Source of the DNA: Scilla litardierei
Lineage: Eukaryota > Streptophyta > Magnoliopsida > Asparagales > Asparagaceae
Length of the DNA: 64,000 bases
Assembly: GCA_030789695.1 (NCBI GenBank)
Contig: CM061134.1
Span: forward strand, 60,519,334-60,583,333
Direction of reading: 5' to 3'
The notes beneath the pieces are model-generated. The model saw only the letters and a program-made list of their open reading frames with translations. It did not search any database and was not told the DNA's origin. Shown piece by piece: positions 12,694-23,892 of this stretch. Numbering within the stretch: position 1 is the stretch's first letter; each line of letters opens with the position of its first letter. The position numbers and the translations under genes were made by a program.

Positions 12694-13482
12694 TTGGAGA
12701 GCATCGTAGCCGATTACCGTTCCATTAAGACCGGACTGCTAGCTCTCTTAGTTGTAATATGTTTTTATGTAATTTTGATGTATAACAGTAGGCGTTGATG
12801 TTAAACACGGTTATGGATTTTTTGTTTATGTAGCATGTTGATGATGGGGAATATTCGGTCTATGTGTTTATCGTTGGGCTCTGGTAATTGATGTTTACCA
12901 CTAATGCGACTGTTTCACAATATCAGTTGATGTGGAGATGTACAGTTTGTGACTTTGATGTCGTTTAAGTACTGTTGTTGTTTTTTGAGGTGGTTTGTAT
13001 TTGGACGACTATTTTTTTCACTTTACGGTATATATATGTTGTTGATGTATTCTGGGTTTATGCATCACAATCTCGTCATTGTATGCAATTTTTTCTTACT
13101 TAATTATTGACGGTTAACATAGAGAATACGACAATGTCAAAATAAAATGTATTTATTTTTTGTGATATTTTAATTAGTTTGTCATATTGCAAGGGGGGAT
13201 ATTGTTCTTTTATTTTGTTACAGATGAATATGTGGTTTTTATATCAATTCCAATCACAAATGCAAGGGGGGTCATTGTTCCCCTATTCTTACCACATCCC
13301 ACTCACAACTTTCACCCTCCAACTTTCACAACAACATTCACAACCAACTTCAACACAAAAAACACAATAAAGTTGTGTAGGGCTCACAGACAATTCCAAC
13401 ATCCTCATTCACAACCAACTTTAACCCCAAAAAACACACTACTCTCCTTTATCCACCACTATTCATCACTTCCACAAACCAA

Positions 13483-13508
13483 GCATTTCAACCTAAAAGA
13501 ACAAGCCC
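13483..13508 (-). repeat. Outer right terminal repeat of the Harbinger element
   Basis: On the minus strand it reads GGGCTTGTTCTTTTAGGTTG and is followed on the plus strand by TTA, matching the TTA left of 3234. Just inside (about 13290-13425) are several copies of 'acaactttcac'-like and 'ttcacaaccaactt' motifs, a plausible subterminal binding-site cluster. Confidence 0.7.
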
Positions 13509-14108
13509 TTAGAGACAATCATAAACTAGAAAATTGTTAAACATTTAGATAGAATCATGATATAATCATTCATTTTTATTTTAGAAGTAGTAACTCAGAA
13601 TGCTACTAACATTTATTTGAAAATCATTTTTGTAATCTAAAGCTTTTTTGTGCGTCACTTGACATACATGAATTGTCAATTTTTTCTTTTAATCACCAAA
13701 GTGAGCTATTCTTCGTCATCTTACTCTTCTTTCTTCTCCAACTCCGGCCATTGTTATTGCTTTCTTCTGCACTTCCTACTTCTTTTCGTTTCTTCTCATC
13801 CTCATCATCCTCCTCTTCTCCTCATCGTCATCCTCGACCTTCAATAAATCATGCCACTTTCATGGCATCGAACAGGGTTTGTTTGTTTGTTTGTTTTTGT
13901 TGTGTGTGTGTGTGTGTGTTGATTAGGGGTGGGAGGGGGGGGGGGCAGAAGAGACGGTGAGATGCGGCTATGATATTAGCAGAGGGGGCATGGATCTCAC
14001 GATCAACTTCAAGAGAGTGGCTGACACTAGTGGGAGAAAAAGAAAGGATGAGGAGGAGGTGAAGAAAGCAACGTCAAGAGACGAAGGAAAAAACCGTGGG
14101 CCTTCTAC
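13509..14108. other. Non-coding; pyrimidine-rich tract and simple repeats
   Basis: Contains a TC-rich tract (about 13720-13850), a short (TG)n at about 13899-13918 and a G-run near 13931-13945. I recognise no gene. Confidence 0.5.
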
Positions 14109-14152
14109 CTCCACGCGGCATTGCTCCGTCAGGCTTTCGCCCATTGCGGAAA

Positions 14153-14221
<69 letters not shown>

Positions 14222-14273
14222 GGACCAGCTACTGATCATCGCCTTGGTAAGCTATTGCCTCACCAACTAGCTT
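14109..14273 (-). pseudogene. rrn16: Plastid 16S rRNA fragment in nuclear DNA
   Basis: On the minus strand this is part of the 5' domain of bacterial-type 16S rRNA. The stretch 'ctgctgcctcccgtaggagt' at about 14161 is the reverse complement of the universal region near E. coli position 340. Flanking bases agree with plastid 16S as I remember it. It is only about 165 bp and cannot be a functional rRNA gene. It is the first piece of a plastid-derived insertion. Confidence 0.85.
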
Positions 14274-14580
14274 ATTGAAATTGAGAAAGCTGAAAGTATA
14301 TGAACCGAATGAAAACGGAAAAGATTCTAATATAAAAAAAAATTATTCACGAATCGACCATTCGAATTCGATCCACGAATTCTGTAAATGAAAATTATTA
14401 GCTATTAGTAATTATCTAGAAAAAAGATCTATTATTGATACAGACAAAAATCTGGATAGGAGATTTTTTGATTGTAGAATTCTCCATTTTTGTCTTAGAA
14501 ATAATATCGATATTGAGACCTGGGCTAATATGCATATCGACGCCGGGATTCATAAAAATGCTAAAACAGAAATTAAAAAA
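14274..14580 (+). pseudogene. ycf1: Plastid ycf1 fragment
   Basis: A plus-strand frame over about 14290-14580 gives AT-rich, Lys/Ile/Asn-rich protein typical of Ycf1 (Tic214), including [15 protein letters not shown] and RNNIDIETW. It joins directly to the rrn16 piece on the left and the ycf2 piece on the right. These are not adjacent in that arrangement in a standard plastid genome. Identification is from memory of the family. Confidence 0.65.
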
Positions 14581-14800
14581 AGGCTCTTCTGTTCAGAAAC
14601 GAAATGTTCCAAATGTTCCTGGAAATTCTTACTCCCATTGGACCATTTGTATCTATATGCATCAGGATCCCGATTCATGGATCTCTCGGTTCGAGAAATA
14701 AGAGGATCAAACCATTTCTTCTGACTCTTTTTCAAATTCGATAAATGTTGGTTGATCGTATATTTCATTATAGTTATATGATTAAGAGTATCATTAGAAG
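14581..14800 (-). pseudogene. ycf2: Plastid ycf2 fragment
   Basis: The minus strand encodes NDTLNH, then [19 protein letters not shown], then [19 protein letters not shown], which I recognise as Ycf2. Two residues usually present after 'FDPLI' are missing and the frame ends at both sides of the piece, so it is a non-functional fragment. It completes a plastid mosaic of at least three segments. Confidence 0.85.
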
Positions 14801-15501
14801 AAATTACAATGCCGGGAGGAGGAAAACAAAGGGACAATAAGAAGGTGGCATTTTGATCATCAACCAAAAAAAAGGCAACTTAATGATGTTAAGTGATGTG
14901 AAAACACGCAAGCAAACTTAAAGTTAAAGTAATTTTCAGGATACGTTTGGAACCTTTTGAGTCAATAACCCTTTATTTTAATACAAATAAAAAAACCTAT
15001 GTAACCCTCTTAGATACGTGTTTTATTTACGTGTCCAGACCTACGCATAACAAGTAACCCACAATGTCTTCTATCAAATGCATTTGCCAATTTAAAACAA
15101 ATGACGATTATCTAGAATATCCAATGTTGTCATGTTGATGACATGATCGATTGATGGCAGCAAGCTAACCCATCCCTAGTTTAAAGAAGATTGCACGCGA
15201 ATTGGCTTTTTCTAGCTTGTCTAAAGTTGGCTAGTTGGCTACTTCAGCCAGCTTCTCAAAATAAATTAATGATCTCAATGTCTTGAGGAGCAAGGCCCTG
15301 GTGACATGAAAGATCTTTTTGAGGTGAAGCTTTCAAAGACACGGCATCTGTAAAAGATAACAAAAATATATCATATGGTGTGATGTTAAAAAGTGTGCAT
15401 GTGGACCTGTTAAGATTATCTGTCAACTTTTGACAAGATGGTCATGTGACATGCATATTATGATCAAAATCTCATGTTCGACTCGCCAACAATCTTAACT
15501 A
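14801..15501. other. No recognised feature
   Basis: Moderately AT-rich, with no motif or repeat I can name. It contains AACTA at 15497-15501, which may be the left target duplication of the following LTR. Confidence 0.4.
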
Positions 15502-16448
15502 TTATTGATACAGTCTAGGACCGGCCTAATGCTCAATCAGCAAACAGGTCCAGAAAACACACAACCTCGGCCCAACAACACCAGAGGCAGGCCGTTTTCT
15601 CATTGAAGAAGACAGTCGACTGACTGTTGGGCTTCTCCATTTAAGATGTCGGCTCATGATGAAAGCATTCAAATGACCGACCGTTAAGCTCGTCATCAAT
15701 GACGACATCTTAGGCCAAAGCAATCAACCGGCCTAATGCATGGGTGTTACCCTCGAAATGCCCCTCAGAATAACCACCTATATAAAGTCTCTCGGATAAT
15801 GGGAGAAGGGTGGACCATTAATACACACAACCAGGGACAACACTTCCTGCTAACCAAACACCCTAACTCCGGCATCTGCTCCACCTAAACCCTACCTTTC
15901 CAATATAGCTCGGCGCGATAACTATCGGTTGATCTCCCAGCCGATCGGCCCTAGTTACTCCGAACCTCATTGAGTCACTGAGTTGACCTAAGTATCGGAG
16001 GAGATTAGGTCGGACACCAGATCCGACCCCCCTAACGAGCTCTTTGTATTGCAAGAAGCGGAAGGGAGCCCGAAGATAGCCCGGAGATAGCCTATAGACA
16101 GCTCGGGCTTGGCAGAGATAGCTCGGTCTTGACGAAGATAGCTCGGACCTGACGAAGGTAGCACGTAGCCAGTCTTAACAGCTCAGACAAGACCTGTTCA
16201 AGCCCGTGATAAGCTCGCCCAGTGCTCAGTCTGCTGCCAGTAGCCCAGAGACAGCTCGGACCCGACTCCGGCAGCCCAAATCGTGGTATATACTGCCTGG
16301 GGTAGCTCGCCCAACCTCCCAGTTAACTGCCAACTCCAACTGCTGTAACTATAAAACATATAGGTCGCTTAACAGATCAACAGATAACCTTGACATGTCC
16401 GCCTGCACATTTGAAACGACACTGTCTTCGTTATTTTACACCCCAACA
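15502..16448 (+). mobile_element. Probable solo LTR
   Basis: The stretch ends 'ttttacaccccaaca' and is flanked by AACTA on both sides (15497-15501 and 16449-16453). A TATATAAAG box sits at about 15779 in a promoter-like context. Between 16070 and 16270 are tandem 22-24-bp units built on 'agctcgg.c.tgacgaag'. No matching second LTR or internal coding region is present, hence solo LTR. The left terminus is not the canonical TG, so boundaries are tentative. Confidence 0.5.
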
Positions 16449-16720
16449 AACTAAATTTAAAATATTTCAGTGCGGATGCCTGGGCCTGGGATCTGCGTGG
16501 CGTTACATGCCATAATTAATAAAATTAAAAACATGGTGAGCTTAATGGTCACATTGCTATGGAGCCGAGATGATAAGAGATATTCCAATATATTCACAGT
16601 TGACTTTGATCCCCATTTGACCTAACTTGCACGTATCGTATAAGGAACAATGATTGAAAATCTACAAATTAATCTGGGGAGAAAAACTAAGTGACACTAA
16701 TTTTTTGTTGACCCCAAATC
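16449..16720. other. No recognised feature
   Basis: Short spacer between the solo LTR and a Copia-like LTR fragment; I see nothing in it. Confidence 0.4.
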
Positions 16721-17087
16721 TGTTGGGCTTGTTGGGTGATTATATCGAAGACGTGACGTGCATTCGGCCGAAAATGAAATAATATGCCACTAACTAACAA
16801 ACAGAGTAGGAAATCATAAAAAGCACAAAGATAAACCACCACAATCAATTATCAAGCAATCACATAGAGATACACATGATTTATACTGGTTCGGCCCAAT
16901 ATGGCACCTACGTCCACACTTCCGTTGTCACGGTTTCCGCTAGATCAGAAAAGTATCATACGAGATTACACCGACTATCAAGATCTCCAACAAGAAGTGA
17001 ACTTTCTTGACAATGCAAATATATCACTCTAGCAAATACAAAGTCTCATGAATACTCAATGTTGTACTAACTAAAGCTCTCGATATT
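16721..17087 (-). mobile_element. Copia-type LTR fragment
   Basis: Contains 'atttatactggttcggccc' and 'cacctacgtccac', a pattern I associate with Copia LTR ends and also seen in the Copia A LTR ('ccctggttcggtcgtcccc' near 20869). It begins near TGTTGGGC and is cut at 17087 by the Tat LTR. The remainder probably lies beyond the nested pile. Confidence 0.5.
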
Positions 17088-18466
17088 TGTAAACGCAAGC
17101 GCACGGCGTCGTCGTAGCACTATATTGGTCGTCCGCATGGAGGTTGTGTAATTGAGTACTAGTTAATCCTAGGCTATGGGTAGCTACGTGAATGGTTTTA
17201 TAGAACATGGAGAATGAAATAGAATGAAAAGGGCCCTCTAGGGCTAGATATCACTCTAATATGGTTTGAGCACATGAATGAACTCGTTGCATAGATATCG
17301 AATAGATCCTAGGGTACGTGCGTCGTTTCGTCGGATTACTGACTACCCACCACTTCCGTGATGCAATGATAGGGCAAGCCAATTAACACCTACCCCCCAC
17401 TTCCGTGATGCTATGATAAGTCTACCCCTCGCGAGACAAAGCCTACTTCCGTAGCGCATCACCGCATGACGAGTGCATTGAGCTTGACAATTCCTAACCC
17501 TAATATCATTCAATAGCAATACAATTCATTCAATCCTTATCCAAATCCACAATTCAAGATTTACCTAACCCTAGATAAAATCTAGCCACAAATCATTGAG
17601 AGATACAAGAATTAACACACGAGCAATAAGAAAACAAATAGAACACAAAGACAATCACAGAGAGTAATGATAAAACATGTAGAAAGCAAATAAACAAAAG
17701 CAAGAAACACTTATCTCAATGGTTGCATACAAGAGTTGTCAATTTATGCTTACATCCATGAGAAAATGAAGTAAAACCTAATCTAAACCTAATCTACTCT
17801 TACAAAGTAAGAAAGGAGGTAAAACTTTGGTGAAATCGCGTCCCCCAGTCGCCCCCCTCTTCTAGACGGCGCAAAACCCTTAAATAGAACACCAAAACCC
17901 TAGCGGGTCTGCAGCTAAATCTGATCCGAAACGACTGCGTCAAGAATCGAGGCGGTTGCGTCGATCTGGGGAAGTTACATCCCCCGAAGGCCTTCAGAAA
18001 CGTGATTTGATGCGGTCGCATGTGATGGCCATGAGACCGCATCGATCTGGGCTCAACTCCCTTAAATTCGACCTACACGACCGTTTCAAACGGTTGCGTT
18101 GGGACTTATTCTGGTTCCCGGCCGTGTTCTTCCATGAGGTCGCGTGGAATGGCCCACGCGACCGTGTGGAACCTGAATTCCAGCTCACTTTGGGCTACAT
18201 TTTTATACGCGACCGTTTGACGGTCGCGTGGTGCCTGTTCTCATTTTATTCCTTCTTCTTCTGATTCTGTTTCTTCATTACGTTTCTTCCTTTCAATTCT
18301 TTAGCTCTATTTAGCTCATTTAAGCTAGATTTCAACCTGAAACGTGCACAAACACTTATAGAGTAAAACAGAATGGAAATATGATAAAGTGGCGTATAAA
18401 TGGGGGGTTGTGTGATGTGATGCATGAATAAACCCCATTAAATATATATGAAATATCCACTCATCA
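17088..18466 (-). mobile_element. Tat-type Ty3/Gypsy 3' LTR
   Basis: On the minus strand it starts TGATGAGTGGATATTTCATA at 18466 and ends 'gtgcgcttgcgtttaca' at 17088, giving TG...CA ends and 1379 bp. Directly upstream (minus) is the purine tract 'gagtttagtttggggattt' (18467-18485), a Tat-style polypurine tract, so this is a 3' LTR and the body lies to the right. A TATTTAAGG box lies at about 17874-17885. Palindromic motifs occupy 18005-18235 just upstream of that box. Confidence 0.75.
18005..18235. repeat. GCGACCGT-type palindromic cluster in the Tat LTR
   Basis: Inverted pairs include 'gatgcggtcgcatg'/'gaccgcatc', 'acgaccgtttcaaacggttg', 'gtcgcgtgg'/'ccacgcgac' and 'acgcgaccgtttgacggtcg'. 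Each pair can form a hairpin with a short loop. In element orientation they lie roughly 120 bp upstream of the TATA-like box. Confidence 0.8.
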
Positions 18467-20132
18467 AAATCCCCAAACTAAACTCTTCATTATTCTCAAG
18501 GAAGATAAAGAAAGAGTAGAGTAAGTGGATATGCATGCATTCAACAAATGATATCAAGAATTTCACGACAACAAGCATATATACACGGAAAGTGAAAATT
18601 TCAGATTATGGAGTTAATAGGCATGTCCATCCCTATCAGTCTATCAAGACATAGCCGAGAGCATTATTATTAGTATAAATCAACATGCAATATACAATAT
18701 CATGGTTATGCTCAAATTCTAAAATATTTTCTCTATCATGCATAAGCTATTAGAATGGGAACCGAAATTATGCGATGAATCAAGAGAAGATTTAGTATTG
18801 TATAATGGGCAACGAATCTATCAAGGAGGTGGCACTCACGACACGCTATCGTTCCTTCGGTTGTGGGATTGCAAGCTTTATTCATGTTCGTGTTTTCATT
18901 ATTATTGGGCTCTTAGGTGGTTTGTGTAAGGAGCGTTGAGTTAATGGTTCCCAGATTAGAAGACCTTAGGGCATTGGGTCAAGAAGGACCCCTCGGACCT
19001 ACTAGCTCAAATCAACCAAAAAAATTTATTCCTATGCACTCCTCCAAGCTAAACCTTTCGGCCCGAGTCCCCAACGCTTCTTGAGGCACGAGGATCTGGC
19101 AACTCAATTCATTTGGGAGAATGATGCATACATATTCATTTCATCTTTTTCTATACACATTTTTTTCTTCTTTTCCCCTTTTTTCAGAACATGAACAAGC
19201 CTCCTCCATAGTAGATATGCATGCAATTATCCAAATCCTATCATATCGCTAACCAGCATACCCAGCTAAAAACTCCAAGATGCATGCATAAGATGGGTTC
19301 TTAATAAAAAAAATATAACCTACGTCTTTTTCGAGTACTCCTATTCTAAAGATTATAAGCATAAGCATAATAAGCATATTGCAATACGATCTAACACTAA
19401 AGATATCCCCTTAGCATATATCACAATAAATGATAAGAAGTTGAGCAAAGAAATGTGTAAATCTGAAATTTTTTTCACTAAAATGTACATGCATATAAAA
19501 ACGTGGAGTGGTAGAATTCTTAATGCGATAATGTACAAATGATGCACGAAGTGCACCTCCCCCAAGCTTAAATCAAGCATTGTCCTCAATGCTGAAAAGA
19601 ATGAAAAGTAGGGGGTGTAAATGATGCAAGCATGGAAGTGCCTCCCCGAAGCTAGCATAAAAGCATACCCTAATATGAAAAATAGAATGAAAGCTAGGGT
19701 GGGTGGGTGAGTGAGTGAGTGAGTGAGTGTGTGGTATAGGTGTTGGAGTCATAAAATGTAAAACAAAGGCAAAGAATGGGCATTAGAGCACATAATGGGG
19801 TTTGGGTCATGATAATGTGGGTGTGCCGCATGGAGGTGAGATTTATTCATTTATTTCTAAAACTAAGGAAAAATAGAAAATCCTAATATGCTCCCATCGT
19901 TATCGAGAGGAGACGAGTTTATTCAATTTATTATCGTAGAAAGCATATATAAAATATCTACACTACTTGAGTAGGATACACCTGATCAAAAGGTGGATCG
20001 AGGATCAGAAGTGTAGCATGTAACTGTTCTTCATGCTCCTTTTATGGCTCAGCTAGCTGCCTCCCACGAAATCCATCGGGCCCCAGCAATACTCCTTCCA
20101 GCATCTCTTGAGGACAACTAATGTGCTCCGAT
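18467..20132 (-). mobile_element. Internal 3' non-coding region of the Tat element
   Basis: Read on the minus strand it contains 'cattgaggacaatgcttg' followed by 'aagcttgggggagg' (about 19559-19590), a sequence type common just before the 3' LTR of Tat/Athila-related elements. I found no gag or pol frame; coding parts are missing or displaced beyond later insertions. A (GAGT)n run lies at about 19707-19730. Confidence 0.55.
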
Positions 20133-20732
20133 TGTAACTCCGAAAACGTACCGCAAGTGCATGGTGGCAACACTTTGTAATATAGAAAGATATCGATCCC
20201 ACATGGAGGCAGTTGATTTAAAGGTCTTGGGTTTATTGAGAGTCTCGAAACAATGTCACTTGAGGGTGTTCAATTGGTTGTCACAAGTAATTCCTATCTC
20301 AAATTAACAATATAATAAAGACTAAGGCAATAGGAGTCACCACTAAGATCGTCGGATGTCGATGCTAGGCTATAATTTCTACGTTGAATTGGTTTTTATA
20401 GGGAGAGATTGTCGCATCTAAAATATGGAATTCATAGCCAACTATCGTCGTGCCAATCATCTAATGTATCCTGTACTTAGCCCCACCATCGTGGATGGCC
20501 TTTCACGCGATCCGTGCATAACGAACGACAACTATTCTCAATCTCTACGCATGCCACTATCGTAGGTTAGAGCTTCGATCTGTGATTTGATGGCTCTCAT
20601 TGATGCTACTATCGTAGATCATCAATTAGTAATATAAGACGCCTGTGGAAACTATCAAAGTGTGTGCCACTGTCATGGATCACGAACTCTAATTGAATTC
20701 ACTAACAAGCCTGATTAAGTTCATGTGATAGC
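20133..20732 (-). mobile_element. Second Tat-type LTR, cut by Copia A
   Basis: It begins TGTAACTCCGAAAACG on the plus strand and has 'cgcaagtgcatgg' then 'cgatcccacatggagg', matching the layout of the LTR end at 17088 ('cgcaagcgcacgg' then 'ccgcatggagg'). A further internal 'ccactatcgtaggt'-type repeat occurs four times in 20440-20690. Copia A interrupts it at 20733. Confidence 0.5.
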
Positions 20733-22483
20733 TGTTGGATCTGGATCTAAGCCTAGAGGGGGGTGTGAATAGGTTAATAAAAATTCTCGTGCAACCCATG
20801 AGCAATCACAGACAGTTATAGCAGATGCAGAGTAAATAATAAGCAATCACAGAGTACACAGCAGATTTACCCTGGTTCGGTCGTCCCCACGACCTACGTC
20901 CAGCCCCCAAAGAAGATACTTGATTAATAATGTAACAGGTACAACCATAAAAAGCTAGAGCACCTCCTCTACGCTTACCAATCTCTCAGTATCCCACACC
21001 ATCGGTGTTCAACAAAACTAATCCCAGTATAAGCTTTCTATTGACTAGCCCCAACTAGTCAAGTCCCTCTTGTCTAATACCAAACTAGACAAGACCCCAA
21101 AACAAGTATGGTAAAGTTTCCCCTACAAAGATTGCTACACTACTACACAAATATAATAATAAAGAGTTTAGGAAATCTCAGTTTATGTAGCAGTAGTCGT
21201 CTCCGTCAATCAGCTCAGGTCAGATCAAGTCTGACGATGAAGTAGTCTCTGATCTCAGTAACTCAAGTTGCAGCTTGGCCCCGTTGTTGAACTTGCGACC
21301 TTGATGGTGAACTCCCAAGATGTTGCGCAATGTTGAAGCACTTCTCATGGATACTTGCGCAATGGTGATGCGGATGCTTCCTTGTGTAGTTGCGCAATGG
21401 AGATGTATTGCTTCCCTTGGCAAGTTGTGGCACTTGGACTCCCCTTTGGATGATGCTTGCGGCAATGGGAACTTCTCTAGGGTGTTGCGCAATTTGTTGA
21501 AGAAGAAGATAGCTGGGAGTCCCTTGCTTTGTTGAGGCCTTGATGAACTTCCTTGTGCCTTGCGCAATGAATGAAGATGCAATGTAGCTTTGTGTTTTCG
21601 GCTTGATGATAGGGATGTGTAAACTTGCGGCAATCAGAGAGATACTTGCTTGAGCTTGATCTCAACCCTAATGGCAACTTCTCCTTCTCAATTACTTGAA
21701 GATGGTGGCGTGGACAATAGGCTTTGGGCTTGTGAGGAAGGGGATGCTTGAGGCAAGGCAATGGAGCTTTGCACAAGGAGGATGAGGGTAGAAGCTAATT
21801 TGCACAATGGAGATGGCTTGGAATTTTTGAGGCTTGCGCAATATGGGATTTTGTAGGTCTTGGCCGAATTTCCTCTTGGTTTTCCCTCTCTCTAAAATAT
21901 CTCTCTTTGAATATGGGTTTATATAGGAGAGTTAGGGATCAATTAGAATCAAATAAAATCCTATTTAAGGAGGAGATTGAATGGAATCCTTGCTTGAATA
22001 GGATTTGAAAGAATCACCATGAAAGATCTCTTCTAGTCATACTAGGATTTTGAGTTTGAATTTGGATGTCTATAGGATTGAATAGGATCTCATTTAGGAT
22101 CTCATTTAATCACCATTGATTTGCATGAGATTATCCATATCTCTCCATCTTTGACTAAATCTTCAATTTGTATGGCTTTACGATTTGATTCATGCACCAA
22201 TTGATTTGAATCAATTCAAATATGGATTTGAATTGATTTTCTCCTTATCTCCCCATCTTTTACTTAGTCCAATATATGTAGCCATTATCTCCATCTTTGA
22301 CCAAGTCCACTTTACTAATGGATGACAAATTCTCCATCACTTTGACTTAGTCTCTCTTTGAGTATTTGCGAGAGTGCCATTCCTAAAAACACTTAGCACA
22401 TACATTAAATCGTTTACACATGTTTGTTATCATCAAACACGAAGTCATCAATCGTTGTATCCAACTACACGTTGTATCCAACA
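20733..22483 (-). mobile_element. Copia A 3' LTR (1751 bp)
   Basis: On the minus strand it starts TGTTGGATACAACGTG at 22483 and ends CCAGATCCAACA at 20733. It is preceded (minus) by a purine-rich 'aaaagggggagat' polypurine tract at 22484-22499. The C-rich 'caccccccctctag'-like box near the end (20756-20772) is typical of Sirevirus-like Copia LTRs. A TATATAA box lies at about 21917. The body extends right. Confidence 0.85.
21325..21845. repeat. TTGCGCAA palindrome repeats in the Copia A LTR
   Basis: TTGCGCAA(T/TG) occurs at about 21333, 21355, 21390, 21484, 21561 and 21834, with degenerate forms near 21460, 21630 and 21800. The octamer is a perfect palindrome. In element orientation these lie downstream of the TATA box, so they would be transcribed. 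Confidence 0.8.
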
Positions 22484-23892
22484 ATCTCCCCCTTTTGATG
22501 ATGACAAACTAATATAAGATTTGCAAAAACGATTCAAATGATATCATCATGACATGCGTGTGTGAAGTGCGATTCAAATGATATAATCGTGACATGTCTG
22601 TGTGAATTGTGATAATGGAGGATGTATGCAATATGCAACAAGTATGACAATGATGTGCAATATACACGCATGCAACAATGATGTTTCAAACATACAAGCA
22701 TGCTCCCTCTTTATTCATGCTCCCCCTTGAACATGTATTCACCCATTCATTAAGCACATATTCATTATTTATTAATGCTCCCCATTAAACCAATATTCAT
22801 GTATTCAACATGTAAGCATTAATGCACACCAAATCTTCTCAATATTTCTCCCCCTTTTGTTATCATCAAAAGTGTATGTACGAAGTAAAATTCATACAAC
22901 ATGCAAAATAGTGAGCATTATAAATTAGGACATACACTTGCATGTAGACATTCACATAATAAGCAAGTAAAATCCAATGAAAATTATAACATAGACATCA
23001 ACACTTTCGTGTAAGTGTGATGATTAAACATTGAAGCACATGAGGAGAACTTTTAAAAAATACAACCAAAACCAATCCACATTTTCCATTAAATATGAAA
23101 TCATCTATGATTGATTTTTTCCATCTCATTAAAAAGAAGCTCAATGTACCACACCCAAAAACATAGCCTATAAGGACTCTTAGATGTGGGGGTGGCATTG
23201 CTTGACGAGTATAACACCAACGCTAAAGATTACCCGTAAAGCATATGTTGGATACTTGTGGGTAGTGTACTTGCAAAGAATTGTATCCATTTTTCATACG
23301 GAGCTATTTTCTTTCTTTTTCATTTTTTTGTTTCATATTCAATTCTTTTGTGATCAATTTTTATCCATGGCAAGACACATCATATCCCTTAGATTTTCAG
23401 TTATTTTTCATCCTACATTCACTTTCCAATATTTCATAAAAGGTGTCTCCAAATGTTCAACAATATTTAATGCTCGTGGAAGTGAAAATGTAGGTGTAAA
23501 AATCAAATTATTCTAATCATTGAACATGTCATGGCTATTTAGAAAGTCAAATATTCACATGTATCCATACCAATAATATATCAATTTCTACATGGATATG
23601 ATTATCTTTCATTAATACCACTTAAATAATTCAAAAGAAAGATATACATGAAGTTCCATTTTTTTTGCTTTTTGTGTTTTTCAATTTTTTTTAATTTTTG
23701 TTTATAAAGAACTAAGCTAGCAAGCAAACAAAACTAGCACACAAAGAAAAAACAATCAAACACACACAAATAAAAATGCTATGAAGGTATGCATTAAGTG
23801 CAAAGTAGAGGCCATACCTTCGCGTCGTCGTTTGGCTAAGGAACTTAAAAATGCGACATCCAATTCATAGTTCCTCGCCACCTCCATCTTAC
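22484..23892 (-). mobile_element. Copia A internal region between gag remnant and 3' LTR
   Basis: Contains several C-rich 'tcccccttttg' stretches (22491, 22723, 22851), which on the minus strand are repeated polypurine tracts, as in Sireviruses. No protease, integrase or reverse transcriptase frame is present, so pol has been lost from this copy. Confidence 0.65.

Larger units (their letters stand above)
3234..13508 (+). mobile_element. PIF/Harbinger DNA transposon (large, composite)
   Basis: The left end GGGCATGTTCTTTTGGGGTT and the reverse complement of the right end (GGGCTTGTTCTTTTAGGTTG) form terminal inverted repeats, and both are flanked by TTA (3231-3233 and 13509-13511), the target duplication typical of PIF/Harbinger. 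Inside are the two proteins expected of the superfamily: a DDE transposase (4800-6254) and a Myb/SANT-like DNA-binding protein (6527-7992). A second right-type terminal repeat ends at 8869, so the original autonomous unit may be 3234-8869 and the 8870-13508 part an extension or fused relative. That part holds a triplicated block and a GRF zinc-finger frame. Both transposition proteins carry stop or frame lesions, so the copy is probably inactive. Confidence 0.8.

Noticed and set aside
14109..14273. Functional bacterial-type 16S rRNA gene or bacterial contamination
   Set aside because: Only about 165 bp, joined to ycf1 and ycf2 pieces inside nuclear-type sequence; plastid-derived fragment is the better reading.
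20030..20115. Short minus-strand frame that might be the end of a Tat protein
   Set aside because: Fewer than 30 codons, no recognised motif and no upstream coding sequence.
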